Positions 35,101 to 43,330 of a stretch of DNA of 64,000 nt are shown here, piece by piece. Source of the DNA: Williamsia muralis NBRC 105860 (GTDB taxonomy: Bacteria; Actinomycetota; Actinomycetes; Mycobacteriales; Mycobacteriaceae); contig NZ_BDAP01000001.1 of the NCBI RefSeq assembly GCF_001598915.1, positions 434,001 through 498,000 of the forward strand, read 5' to 3'. Position 1 is the first letter of the stretch. Each line of letters begins with the position of its first letter. The notes below the pieces were generated by a model, which did not search any database, was not told the DNA's origin, and was given only the letters and a program-made list of their open reading frames with translations. The translations under genes were made by a program, and so were the position numbers.

Positions 35101-35571
35101 GGCACGGACATGGTCTGCCCACGACCCAGTGATGCCGTCCAAGGGCGCAGATGTGATCAGTGCCAGCGCTTTTCGGGCGTTGTGCAGTACCGCTTCTGGG
35201 TCGCCGAGTGAGGTGTCGCAGTACATCTCGGCGAGTTCCAGATCGGATCGCAGTGAGGCGGGCAGCGTCAAGCGAACACCGCCGCTTCGCGAACGGAGGC
35301 CGTCCGCGGGCAATCCGACGAGTCGGAACGTGTCCCTGATCCGTGACAAGAGAATGCGAAGTGCCGCGTTCCACGACTGCGGGCGGTCAGCCGGCCACAC
35401 GGCCTCTGCGAGTTCTTCCAACGACACATCGCGATGACGGTTGACCACGAGGAACCCGAGGACCAACGCACATCTCGGTCCGCCGACAATGCGGGGATCG
35501 GCTTCTCGACCACCGAAAGTGACAGTCACCCCGCCGGTGAGGCGAAACACGAGCTCCGCGTCGGCTGTCAC
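32119..35571 (-). CDS. Large SARP-type regulator: BTAD domain plus AAA ATPase and TPR-like region
   Basis: An 1150-residue cytosolic regulator. Residues 1-95 form an OmpR-like winged helix (LEELAEAVWPADRPQSWNAA), 95-250 a bacterial transcriptional activation domain, then a STAND/AAA ATPase with Walker A VGEAGTGKTTL near 300 and Walker B MLVVDDLHW near 412, and a long helical-repeat C-terminus (about 650-1150). Proteins of this architecture (AfsR/SARP class) activate secondary-metabolite or catabolic clusters. The start is GTG. The gene lies 200 bp before the amidohydrolase gene on the same strand, so that cluster is its likely target; no biosynthetic cluster is in the window. Confidence 0.87.
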   Translation of the reverse strand: MTADAELVFRLTGGVTVTFGGREADPRIVGGPRCALVLGFLVVNRHRDVSLEELAEAVWPADRPQSWNAALRILLSRIRDTFRLVGLPADGLRSRSGGVRLTLPASLRSDLELAEMYCDTSLGDPEAVLHNARKALALITSAPLDGITGSWADHVRAEATRIRIRALEIDAEGSLRASEYARATQSAQSIIAIDPFRENAYRIAMSGYMALGERGQALAAAARCRQALAEELGTTPSAETENLYLEILRSDDHPTRVTVAAATPSIENNAVRIERTAERVTIDEAVIGAAHGRGQFIAVVGEAGTGKTTLVLEAMDRARAAGTTVLFGRCSEESLVSFEPFVEAIGRELDDLDPVTVQERLRSAGLGLVKLVPQRMWETSDVLVSSVEDDDRALTMSAVLEWLTSPMRRSPTMLVVDDLHWASTATLDVLRFVIHGSESAGLTIIVTVREEFTDRADLRSVLISPSRTRGVQRIELGAFDVEQVAAMVEASGSDLDPAALHDRTGGLPFFVSSLLASDALRSQQQLPTSVAESVAHRIRVLGADALELLEVCSVIGLVSPRGVLRSAVEPMDDGAFAAAIDELSQARLITEFVSSSEVMIRHALVQESVYVQMPGIRRVHAHSRVARAFEDHGVDHEPDGFARMAYHLSHGLDSDRPRSVDFSIRAGDAANSIGAYEDAVSLYQSAAERLTPRGDSSARCRLLIKLGRAQRKARNSAFRSTLLGAAAMGRRLGDVDLHVSSTLANNLYGILYVHIHIDHERIASLNDALHALEATGRDDGSSTAHLLAQLAIEQIWTTDHHTRRDLLVRAIDAARAADDTDALIAALSAVLVSLRTPHMATIRQDAYEELEKISSIAPTRTLDPMLTVWLARAQVVNGELAKAQHTIGRVSAAHTSRDRELAWLVSSIDFGIALAAGRLSQCDRQLEEIRSIPASPIETYSFGRLLAFVCGLRTLRGDMREIVDAADDMTERFDLVSSYRSILALAMADVGDVESAARLLSWYDKPRVAAIEVNHVWASSIAVLGRVAAQIGNTIVCEAVYDLMVDHADETISAVAVVYGVTHHHLADLSIALGQYDRARRHLDDALRVHRARGFDAWYAETLYLEALLAAKSSGRQPIDAIERARRAADDTGATAVRRRIDALAGQWRA

Positions 35572-35634
35572 ACCCCGAAGTCTATCCAGCGGGAGCGCAA
35601 ATGCCGGACTTCGGCGGTGTGTCAGATGTTCTTC

Positions 35635-35997
35635 TCACGCGGTGTCGCTTGATGCATCGCGATCGGCCAGGCCGAGATGTTCGATGTGGTAGATCGCCTC
35701 ATCGAGCAGCATCGCGACGTGATTGTCGTAGAGCCGGTAGGTGACGTTGCGTCCCGCCCTGGTGCCGGTGACCAACCCCAATGCCCGAAGTAGGCGCAGC
35801 TGATGCGAGACCGCGGACTGCTCCATGTCGACGGCTTCGGCCAGGGCGGTGACTCCGAGTGGGCTGTGTCGTAGCTCGGTGAGGATCCGCAATCGGCTCG
35901 GGGTGGCCAATGCCTGCAGCGTGGCGGCAACGGTTGCGGCGGACTCGGCATCAAGATGCGCCGGCGGCGCTGTTCTGCCCTCGACTCCGTGACCCAT
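35635..35997 (-). CDS. nmtR: NmtR-like ArsR/SmtB nickel-cobalt sensor repressor
   Basis: A 120-residue repressor. Its N-terminus MGHGVEGR is that of M. tuberculosis NmtR, and the Ni(II) ligands fall at the same residue numbers: Gly2-His3, Asp91, His93, His104 and His107. The extra tail histidines of NmtR (109, 116) are Gly and Ser/Ala here. The winged HTH is MEQSAVSHQLRLLRALG. An upstream open frame is not real: the NmtR-type start at 35997 is unambiguous. It is divergent from a CtpJ-type ATPase gene, exactly as in M. tuberculosis, and should repress it in the absence of Ni or Co. Confidence 0.93.
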   Translation of the reverse strand: MGHGVEGRTAPPAHLDAESAATVAATLQALATPSRLRILTELRHSPLGVTALAEAVDMEQSAVSHQLRLLRALGLVTGTRAGRNVTYRLYDNHVAMLLDEAIYHIEHLGLADRDASSDTA

Positions 35998-36019
35998 GCA
36001 CTGATCATAGTCAATGTGC

Positions 36020-36043
36020 ACGCATGTACACCTCTTCATGCGT
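36020..36043. promoter_or_regulatory. Inverted repeat between nmtR and the CtpJ-type ATPase gene
   Basis: ACGCATG-N10-CATGCGT lies midway between the divergent starts. Its position and partial TACA/TGTA symmetry fit an ArsR/SmtB operator. Confidence 0.6.
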
Positions 36044-36090
36044 ACGTGTATGGTTCGGGTGAAACGACGTTCCCGAGTGTGGAAGCTGGC

Positions 36091-38052
36091 ATGACGACAG
36101 AAACACCTACTCCGGTCACGGCCGCCGGTGGCGTTTCGCACGCCAAGCGCGGTACCCGGTTGTTGTCCATCGATGAGGTTCGCTGGGCTTCGCTTGCGTT
36201 GGCGCTGTTCGTCTTCGGCTTGATTCTGCAACTGTCGCCGCTACCTTCATGGACGTTCTGGGCGGCGTATCTGGCGTGCTACGTGGCCGGCGGGTGGGAA
36301 CCGGCCATCGAGGGGCTACGGGCGCTGCGCGAGCGAACCCTGGACGTCGACTTGCTCATGATCGTGGCCGCCATCGGTGCGGCGGGGATCGGCCAGATCT
36401 TCGACGGTGCCCTGCTCATCGTCATCTTCGCCACCTCGGGCGCACTCGAAGCGGTCTTGACCCGACGCACGGCCGACTCGGTTCGGGGCCTGTTGGCATT
36501 GGCGCCCGAACAAGCATGCCGGGTCGACGAACGAGGCAACGAGACCACGGTGGACGCGGCTGCCCTCATTATCGGCGACATCATCGTGGTCCGTCCGGGC
36601 GAGCGTATCGCCGGCGATGGGACGGTGGTCTCGGGCGCAAGCGAGGTCGACCAGTCGACGATCACCGGTGAGTCGATACCGACTGAGAAGATGCCCGGCG
36701 CCGAGGTGTTCGCGGGGACCATGAACGGCACGGGCGCCTTGACCATCCGGGTCGACAGAGAACCCTCGGACACCGTCATCGCCCGGATCGTGACGATGGT
36801 CGAAGATGCCTCGTCGACCAAAGCCACAACCCAACTGTTCATCGAGCGGGTGGAACAGTATTACTCCTCCATCGTGGTGGCGGCCACGCTCGTGATTTTC
36901 GCTGTGCCTTTGCTTTTCGGTGCCGAACTCGACTCCGCGTTGCTACGGGCGATGACGTTCATGATCGTCGCATCACCATGTGCGGTGGTGCTGGCGACCA
37001 TGCCACCTCTGCTCGCAGCCATGGCCACCGCGGCCCGCAACGGTGTGCTGGTCAAGTCAGCTGTGGTGATGGAGCAACTCCGGGCAATCGACTTGGTGGC
37101 ATTCGACAAGACCGGCACAGTCACCGAGGGAACCCCACGCCTCGAGACGATCCGCGCTGTGCCAGGTGCCACGGTGGACAACCAGGCGATCCTTGCGATG
37201 GCTGCAGCAGTCGAACGGCACAGCGAACACCCTCTCGCCGCAGCCATCACTGCGGCCGCCGACCACTCCGGACATCCACGGCAGCATGCAACCGGGTTCG
37301 GATCCACCCCGGGCGCAGGGGTATTCGGCACGATCGACGGACAGCGCATCGACGTCAGCCGGCCGCGGGTACACCGCACTGGCAGTTGGGAACAGTCCGC
37401 ACTCGACCCTCTCGTGGTGCAGCTCGAACAATCCGGGCTCACCGTGGTTGTTGTCAGTGTCGACCACAAGCCGGTGGGGCTGCTGGGTCTACGCGACACC
37501 ATCCGGGCCGAGAGCTCAGCGGCGGTCGCAGCGCTCACGACACTGTCCGGACGGACTCCCATTCTCTTGAGCGGAGACAATCCGCGGGTAGCGGACGCCA
37601 TCGCCGGACGGATAGGCATCACTGACGTCCGCGCGACATTGTTGCCACAGGACAAAGCCGCCGCTGTGCGGGATCTGCAGCACGAGGGCCGTACCGTGCT
37701 GGTCGTCGGGGACGGAGTCAATGACGCGCCGGCTCTCGCGACAGCTCACGCGGGTGTTGCCATGGGCCGCAAGGGATCCGATCTCGCTCTTGACACCGCA
37801 GACGCGGTACTCGTCGGCGACGATCTCTCTGCGCTCGCGAATGTCATCAGGCTCTCGCAACGAGCGCACCGAATCGTGGTCGCCAACCTCGCCATCGCCG
37901 CAGCGTTCATCGTCACCCTGGTGATCTGGGACCTGGCCGCCACGCTGCCGTTGCCGCTGGGCGTGGCCGGCCACGAGAGTTCCACGGTCATCGTTGCACT
38001 GAACGGGATGCGTCTGCTGTCTCAACGATCATGGGGACTGCGCAACCGCTGA
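36091..38052 (+). CDS. ctpJ: P1B-4-type heavy-metal transporting ATPase (CtpJ-like)
   Basis: A 653-residue membrane pump. It lacks an N-terminal metal-binding domain; six predicted core helices surround the SPC motif (Ser295-Pro296-Cys297), the phosphorylated Asp339 is in DKTGTVTEG, the hinge GDGVND follows, and TM8 carries HESST...NGMRLL (from His628), the counterpart of the HEGGT signature of the Co/Ni-type P1B-4 class. It exports Co(II) or Ni(II) (or Fe(II), as discussed for mycobacterial relatives) using ATP. The divergent NmtR gene and shared operator give its regulation. Confidence 0.92.
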   Translation: MTTETPTPVTAAGGVSHAKRGTRLLSIDEVRWASLALALFVFGLILQLSPLPSWTFWAAYLACYVAGGWEPAIEGLRALRERTLDVDLLMIVAAIGAAGIGQIFDGALLIVIFATSGALEAVLTRRTADSVRGLLALAPEQACRVDERGNETTVDAAALIIGDIIVVRPGERIAGDGTVVSGASEVDQSTITGESIPTEKMPGAEVFAGTMNGTGALTIRVDREPSDTVIARIVTMVEDASSTKATTQLFIERVEQYYSSIVVAATLVIFAVPLLFGAELDSALLRAMTFMIVASPCAVVLATMPPLLAAMATAARNGVLVKSAVVMEQLRAIDLVAFDKTGTVTEGTPRLETIRAVPGATVDNQAILAMAAAVERHSEHPLAAAITAAADHSGHPRQHATGFGSTPGAGVFGTIDGQRIDVSRPRVHRTGSWEQSALDPLVVQLEQSGLTVVVVSVDHKPVGLLGLRDTIRAESSAAVAALTTLSGRTPILLSGDNPRVADAIAGRIGITDVRATLLPQDKAAAVRDLQHEGRTVLVVGDGVNDAPALATAHAGVAMGRKGSDLALDTADAVLVGDDLSALANVIRLSQRAHRIVVANLAIAAAFIVTLVIWDLAATLPLPLGVAGHESSTVIVALNGMRLLSQRSWGLRNR

Positions 38053-38080
38053 CGACTGCGGAGCATGGCACATATCCAAC

Positions 38081-38108
38081 AGTTGCGCAGTTGCGCAGCT
38101 ATGCGACT
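38081..38108. promoter_or_regulatory. Repeated imperfect dyad before the MFS/ArsR operon
   Basis: AGTTGCGC occurs twice in tandem (38081, 38089) and the second copy forms an imperfect dyad with TATGCGACT (38089-38108, 14 of 20 positions symmetrical). It lies 50 bp before the MFS start and is a candidate KmtR-like site. Confidence 0.45.
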
Positions 38109-38157
38109 AAGATTGGTCTCGAGTGGCCGCAGGCACGAGATGAAGGGGTCGCGGGCG

Positions 38158-39387
38158 ATGCTGGAGATCGTGCGTAACCGGACGTTCGGCCGGTTGTTCG
38201 CAGCTCAGGTGGTGGCACTCGTGGGGACAGGGCTACTGACCGTGGCGTTGGGACTGTTGGCGTACGACCTGGCCGGTTCTCGAGCCGGTGCGGTGTTGGG
38301 GACTGCGCTGGCGATCAAGATGGTGGCGTATGTTGCTGTGGCGCCGGTTATTTCCGCACTCACCGATCGTGTGCCCCGCACAGTGTTGCTGGTTGGAGCG
38401 GATGTGGTCAGGGCCGCGGTGGCGGTACTGTTGCCGCTCGTCGATCAGACGTGGCAGGTGTATGTGCTGATTTGTGTGTTGCAAGCCGCGTCGGCGACGT
38501 TCACGCCGGCCTTTCAGTCGATCATTCCGGCCGTCCTGGTCGAAGAAGGCGACTACACGCGAGGCTTGTCGTTGTCGCGGCTCGCCTACGACCTCGAATC
38601 GCTGGTGAGCCCGGTGCTGGCGGCGGCGCTGCTGTCGGTGGTCGGCTACAACTTCCTGTTCCTGGGCACTGTTGCCGGGTTCGTCGCGTCGGCGTTGTTG
38701 GTGATCTCGACGGTGCTGCCGCGGACGATCCCGGCTGATCGATCGCTGCGGCTGGTCGACCGGATGACACTCGGTGCGCGGGTGATGGTCGCGAGCCCGG
38801 TCTTGCGCGGGTTGCTGGCCTTGAACATGGTGGTCGCTGCGGCGACCGCGCTGGTGGTGGTCAACACGGTGGTGTATGTGCGCGACCTGTTGGGCGGGTC
38901 GAACACCGGAGTTGCGTTGGCGCTAGGGTGTTTTGGTGCCGGCTCCATGGCGGTGGCGCTGGTGCTGCCTCGACTGCTCGCCTCGTTGCCTGATCGCCGG
39001 GTGATGACGACCGGATCGGCGACTGTGGCCGCGGGGTTGGCGGTCACAACGCTGGTTCTGGCGATCGCACCCCCTACGACAACAGGATGGATTGTGCTGG
39101 GCGCAGTCTGGATCGTGCTGGGCGCGGGGACCTCGCTGGTCACTACGCCGTCCGCGCGGCTATTGCGCGCCTATTCCGACGAGCAGAATCGGTCGTCGGT
39201 GTTCACTGCGCAATTCTCGCTGTCACATGCCTGTTTCATTCTGACCTACCCGCTGGCAGGGTGGGTCGGTGCCCAGGTCGGACAGGTCAGCGCATCGCTG
39301 GCATCAACGGTGCTCGCTACACTCGCAGCATTGGTCGCTGCCCGGATCTGGCCGGCGCGACTCGAGGTGGTGTCTTCAGGAAGGTAG
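38158..39387 (+). CDS. MFS transporter co-transcribed with a KmtR-like sensor
   Basis: A 409-residue 12-helix MFS protein. NRTFGRLFAAQVVALVGTGL at the N-terminus and LTDRVPRTVLLVGADVVRAA resemble the NreB/MefA-like exporter branch. The ATG at 38158 follows GAAGGGG; another in-frame ATG is six codons upstream. The stop is five bases before the ArsR gene start. Pairing with a nickel/cobalt-type sensor and location beside the CtpJ-type pump suggest metal efflux, but MFS sequence alone does not show the substrate. Confidence 0.85.
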   Translation: MLEIVRNRTFGRLFAAQVVALVGTGLLTVALGLLAYDLAGSRAGAVLGTALAIKMVAYVAVAPVISALTDRVPRTVLLVGADVVRAAVAVLLPLVDQTWQVYVLICVLQAASATFTPAFQSIIPAVLVEEGDYTRGLSLSRLAYDLESLVSPVLAAALLSVVGYNFLFLGTVAGFVASALLVISTVLPRTIPADRSLRLVDRMTLGARVMVASPVLRGLLALNMVVAAATALVVVNTVVYVRDLLGGSNTGVALALGCFGAGSMAVALVLPRLLASLPDRRVMTTGSATVAAGLAVTTLVLAIAPPTTTGWIVLGAVWIVLGAGTSLVTTPSARLLRAYSDEQNRSSVFTAQFSLSHACFILTYPLAGWVGAQVGQVSASLASTVLATLAALVAARIWPARLEVVSSGR

Positions 39388-39392
39388 ATGTG

Positions 39393-39752
39393 ATGAAGCC
39401 GGTGACCAAAGCATCTACCGCGAGCCTGGTCCATCCCGGGGCGCCCGATCGTCAGCGCCTGGACTCTGCGACCGCCACCTTTCGCATGCTGGCCGATCCG
39501 ACTCGCCTGCACATCTTGTGGATCCTGACCCGCGGTGAGGCTGATGTCGCCGCGCTCATCGAACAAACCGGAAGCTCCAAGACGTCTGTGAGTCAACATC
39601 TGGCCAAGCTGCGTTTCAGCGGCCTGGTCAGTACCCGTAAAGAAGGCCGCCGGGTCATCTACCGGATCGTCGACGGGCACCTGACCCGACTGGTTCTCGA
39701 AGGAATCAACCACGCCGACCACATGGTGACCGGCGAGCCACCCCACGAGTAG
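39393..39752 (+). CDS. KmtR-like ArsR/SmtB metal sensor
   Basis: A 119-residue repressor. The winged HTH is SSKTSVSQHLAKLRFSGLVS. The potential metal ligands keep KmtR spacing: His96 (VDGH), Asp109-His110 (HADH, where KmtR has Glu-His), and His118 near the C-terminus, with the same 13- and 8-residue intervals as KmtR His88, Glu101-His102 and His110. AGGAAGGT precedes the ATG. It follows the MFS gene directly and probably controls that operon. Confidence 0.85.
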   Translation: MKPVTKASTASLVHPGAPDRQRLDSATATFRMLADPTRLHILWILTRGEADVAALIEQTGSSKTSVSQHLAKLRFSGLVSTRKEGRRVIYRIVDGHLTRLVLEGINHADHMVTGEPPHE

Positions 39753-39763
39753 ATACGCAGCCC

Positions 39764-39845
39764 GCGCGCACTGAAATCCCGGTGCGCGCAAAAGGCCGGC
39801 AATCCCCGGTCGCCGACTCCGATTCAGGCGTGGACGACCGGGGAT
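39764..39845. terminator. Two hairpins between convergent ArsR and lipase genes
   Basis: GCGCGCAC/GTGCGCGC (39764-39771 with 39782-39789) and ATCCCCGGTCG/CGACCGGGGAT (39802-39812 with 39835-39845). Placed between two convergent stops, they form a bidirectional terminator; no T-tract is seen. Confidence 0.6.
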
Positions 39846-39866
39846 ACCGCCAATTGCGGTTCTGGC

Positions 39867-41312
39867 CTACGGGGTTGGTGCTGGTGCCGAGGGGGTCGTC
39901 GGTGCCGGGATGAGCGGCGCCGGCGTCGGGATTGGCGACGGCGCAGTCTGAGGACTTCCGGGGGGCGCGCAGTTCGACGGCGCCGGAGCACCGTTGAAGC
40001 GGTCGGCGAACCATGCCAGGTACTCGGATTTCGAGTCGTTCGGGATGGTCTGGTGCGTGGCACCTTCGTACATCGTGTATTCGACCGGCTGCCCGAATCC
40101 ACATGCGCGCGCGATGTATTGCGTGGTGCCGTTGGGGTTGACCACGGTGTCCGCGGTGCCTTGCATCACCAGTACCGGAACCTTGGGTGCGCTGTAGCCG
40201 GCGGTGTTCTCGTTGAGGCGCTGCTGCCAATCTGCCGGGATGTTGGGGTTGAGGAGAGTCTCTCCCGGCGGCGTGGTCAGGTTCGAGTTGATGACGTAGG
40301 CGAGATGGCTGATGCACTGCTGCGCCGCACCCACCATGGCCTCCTCGCCGGCCTTGGTCACCACGTCGGACACCTTCAGTTCAGGGTAGGCGGCAGCCAG
40401 ACCGCGGAAAACGTTCAACTGCAGCGCAACTGCGTGCGCGGGCGATGTCGCGTTGCTCGGTCCCGGAGGGACCTGTCTGGCGAACTGAGGGCCGTTGTCG
40501 GCCGCAGGGGCCAGGCCCGCGGTGCCGAGCAATCGCAACGGAGCGCCATAGTCCTGATTCTGTGACATCCACACCGATGCTCCGCCGCCTTGCGACCAGC
40601 CGAGAACCACCATGTCGTCGCCGGCGCCGGTCTCGTCGATCTTCTGCGCGGCTTTCACCGAGTCCCAGATGTTGTTCGATTCCGATTCGAGCACCGTGTA
40701 CTGCTGAATGCCCGGCGTGCCCAGCCCCTGGTAGTCAGTTGCCACGACGACGTATCCGGCGGCGAGCATCTCGGAGAGTGCGGGTACGCCCGAGTCTTGC
40801 TGCAGTGTGCTGGTGTACGTGAAGTAGTCGACCAGTTCGACGGCCGGTTTGGGCGCCAGTGACGGGGCGCAGTTGCGGCCGCCGCCCTCGGTGCCGTGCG
40901 CCCAGGCGACAACCTTTCGCCCACCCTCGGGTGCGGCGCCCTCCGGTGCGACCACAAAACCTGACACCGCAACGGGTGTGCCGTCGTGCAGCTCTGACAG
41001 GTAGAGGATGCGCCAGGCCCGTGCTCCTTCGGGCGCATCGATCTCCTCTTTGCGAATCAGCTCACCGTGCTCGCCGCTGGGCAGCGGGGACGGGGGTTCA
41101 TAGAACTCCGGAATGCCGAACTGGCCGTCGATTTCGCCGCTGTTTTCGCCCGTCGAACTGGGTGCAGTGGTGGTTGACGAGCTCTCGCTCGCCGAGTCGC
41201 TGTTACTGCAGCCGGCTGCCACTACGGAAACACTGACCAACAGCGACAACGCGATAGCTGATTTTCTTTGCCAGAGAGAACGTTTGGGTGTTTGGACACC
41301 GCGTATATTCAT
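39867..41312 (-). CDS. Secreted lipoprotein lipase (secretory lipase LIP family)
   Basis: A 481-residue exported hydrolase. After a basic start (RSLWQRK) and a hydrophobic helix comes the lipobox VAAGC, so Cys35 would be lipidated. A Ser/Thr-rich linker follows. The catalytic domain carries GWSQGG (nucleophile Ser), VMQGTADTVVNPNGT around the catalytic Asp, and EGATHQTIP with the His. The C-terminus is Pro/Ala-rich. The family hydrolyses triacylglycerols and related esters outside the membrane. Confidence 0.87.
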   Translation of the reverse strand: MNIRGVQTPKRSLWQRKSAIALSLLVSVSVVAAGCSNSDSASESSSTTTAPSSTGENSGEIDGQFGIPEFYEPPSPLPSGEHGELIRKEEIDAPEGARAWRILYLSELHDGTPVAVSGFVVAPEGAAPEGGRKVVAWAHGTEGGGRNCAPSLAPKPAVELVDYFTYTSTLQQDSGVPALSEMLAAGYVVVATDYQGLGTPGIQQYTVLESESNNIWDSVKAAQKIDETGAGDDMVVLGWSQGGGASVWMSQNQDYGAPLRLLGTAGLAPAADNGPQFARQVPPGPSNATSPAHAVALQLNVFRGLAAAYPELKVSDVVTKAGEEAMVGAAQQCISHLAYVINSNLTTPPGETLLNPNIPADWQQRLNENTAGYSAPKVPVLVMQGTADTVVNPNGTTQYIARACGFGQPVEYTMYEGATHQTIPNDSKSEYLAWFADRFNGAPAPSNCAPPGSPQTAPSPIPTPAPLIPAPTTPSAPAPTP

Positions 41313-41482
41313 GGCCGGAGATTAGCACCGTGAGTGTCTTTCGCCGACGCAAATGCGAATACGACGAAAGGACGTACGACGAACAACAGTTGACGTCGGC
41401 GAAAGGTCGCGCTGGTGTATTTCGGCGCGCGAAGTATCTTTATGCGCCGATGATGTGTCCGTCGTCGGGCTTTCGATTGCAG

Positions 41483-41890
41483 TCAGCTCTCATTGTCATC
41501 TGTGTATGCAAAGGAATGGTGTTCGTGGGTGACCACCCAGCGGATGTTCATCTTGCGCAGGCCGACGGTCAGTCGTAATCGGCGGTCCGGATACGCGTCG
41601 AGTTCGTCGGGATGTCCGCACCGCACGAGCGCTACGGCGAACGCGACGTCTGGGCCCGCGGTGATGTCGAGAGAGTCGATGTCGAATAGTGCACCCGATG
41701 CCTGCCAGCGGAAGAAGTCGGGCCAGACGGTGGTGTACGCGGCCAGGCCGCGCACACCGCGGTGTGGGGGCGGAACATCGAACATGACGATGTCGTCGTG
41801 GTGGTCGGCGACGACGGTCGCGATGTCGCCAGCATGCACGGCCTCTGCCCATCTGTGAATGAGTGCCCGGATGTCCTGCTCATCTGTCAT
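41483..41890 (-). CDS. SnoaL-like / NTF2-fold small protein
   Basis: A 135-residue protein whose N-terminal helix (MTDEQDIRALIHRWAEAVHAGD) and following DIVMFDVPPPHRGVRGLAAY are typical of SnoaL-like or ketosteroid-isomerase-like proteins. ATG 41890 follows AAAGGGA. The C-terminus RWVVTHEHHSF is conserved in a subgroup sometimes annotated as DUF4440-like. No specific reaction can be assigned. Confidence 0.82.
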   Translation of the reverse strand: MTDEQDIRALIHRWAEAVHAGDIATVVADHHDDIVMFDVPPPHRGVRGLAAYTTVWPDFFRWQASGALFDIDSLDITAGPDVAFAVALVRCGHPDELDAYPDRRLRLTVGLRKMNIRWVVTHEHHSFAYTDDNES

Positions 41891-42079
41891 GGGAGTCCCT
41901 TTCATCGCCGTCGAAACTGCTAATGCCGCTGTAGATCTCTTGCCACTGATCCGGCGCACCGACTGCACCACTCGCACTGCACACGAGTCGCCCGTCATCA
42001 GTGCCCCCTCGAAAACCTCGGCGACTAGCCGGTACCCGCGAAGCGACCCGAACAGCATCATCACAGTGGTGGTCCGCGA

Positions 42080-42739
42080 CTAGAGGCCGCCGAGGCCTTT
42101 GCCGAATAGCCCTACACCGATTACAAGGATGAGGACGCTCATCACGGTGGTGTTGTTGGCCTGAAGCCATTCTTTGAGGTGTGCGAGCGGCTCGCGAAGG
42201 CGATCTGCGGCGAGATGATAGGCCAGTACGGGTATCACGACCGTCATCGCTGCCAGGACGGAGAACACTGCGACGGCCACGACGGTGCTGCCGACGCTCA
42301 ATGCGCCGGCGCCTATCGTGACGCCGGCGGCTGCGCACATCAGCAAGTTCTTCGGATTGATGGCGGCCAATGCGAAACCGAGGCCGACGGCTTTGATCGC
42401 GGTCATCTCGTCGATCGCGGCCATCCATGCCGGCGTGGCATGGGGTCCGGTACGTGCGCGCCATTGTCGGACTCCGACCGCCAGCAGCAGTAGTCCGAGT
42501 ACCAGCTTGATCCACGACGAGGTGGTCGACGGCCCGTCGTCGGTAGAGTCGGCCGCGCCGCCGAGAAGTACAAAAACAACGGTGGCAGCGACGATTCCGA
42601 CCAGCCAACCCACGGCGAAGCCGATGCTGGTCGACCCTGCCCGGGTACCGAGCAGCATCAAGATCGCGGCGATGATGGGTATCGGTGATACCGCCACCCC
42701 CACTGCCAGCGGCAGCAAGTCGCCGATTACTGCTCCCAT
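42080..42739 (-). CDS. GAP/Sap family membrane protein
   Basis: A 219-residue protein with six hydrophobic segments. LLPLAVGVAVSPIPIIAAIL and AAINPKNLLMCAAAG are hallmarks of the LysE-like GAP (Sap) family, whose mycobacterial members take part in glycolipid export to the cell surface. The ATG at 42739 is used; a GTG directly before it is equally possible. It begins a run of six uncharacterised membrane proteins. Confidence 0.82.
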   Translation of the reverse strand: MGAVIGDLLPLAVGVAVSPIPIIAAILMLLGTRAGSTSIGFAVGWLVGIVAATVVFVLLGGAADSTDDGPSTTSSWIKLVLGLLLLAVGVRQWRARTGPHATPAWMAAIDEMTAIKAVGLGFALAAINPKNLLMCAAAGVTIGAGALSVGSTVVAVAVFSVLAAMTVVIPVLAYHLAADRLREPLAHLKEWLQANNTTVMSVLILVIGVGLFGKGLGGL

Positions 42740-42924
42740 CACAGGATCCCGGCTCGCGCGGACATGTGATGCCCGGCCGGTTCGGTTCCCCAGGTGGTGA
42801 CACCCGCGAGACCTTGTCGTCTCCGACGTCGATCGGTGGACGGTGTTGTGGTCATGAGAATCCTCTCTGGGGGAGATACTGTGCGTGACAACCGCTGTGT
42901 CGGGGAATGCAGGCGAGGTGGCTG

Positions 42925-43284
42925 ATGAGTGACGACTTGGGTGAGCAGCCCGTTCCGGGTGCGGTCGATGCCCGCTTCACGTTGGCGGCCGAACGAACTG
43001 TGCTGTCGTGGATCCGCACGTCGCTGGGAATGATCGCTGCCGGCATGGCCATCTTGCATGTGCTGCCGTCGTTTTCATCGTCGCTGGTTCGTGATGTTGT
43101 CGGTGTGGGACTCGTGGCGATGGGTGCCATAGCGTCCGTGGTCGGAGCGATGAGGTGGCGGCAGACCACCAATGCTCTGCGCGGAGGCGGTCCCATGCCA
43201 GGTCCGGCGCCGATATGGCTCCTCATCGGGATCCTGGTGGTGTTGTCGTTGACTGTGCTCGTTGCCACCCTGGCTGACCCCTGA
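42925..43284 (+). CDS. DUF202 (YidH-like) membrane protein
   Basis: A 119-residue protein with three hydrophobic segments. AERTVLSWIRTSLGMIAAG is the DUF202 signature. Function is unknown in the family. The gene is divergent from the GAP gene and convergent with the AI-2E gene. Confidence 0.85.
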   Translation: MSDDLGEQPVPGAVDARFTLAAERTVLSWIRTSLGMIAAGMAILHVLPSFSSSLVRDVVGVGLVAMGAIASVVGAMRWRQTTNALRGGGPMPGPAPIWLLIGILVVLSLTVLVATLADP

Positions 43285-43330
43285 CCGAGTAGGCGTTCAA
43301 TCGGCCGGGCCTTCATCACAGGCTGGTCGG

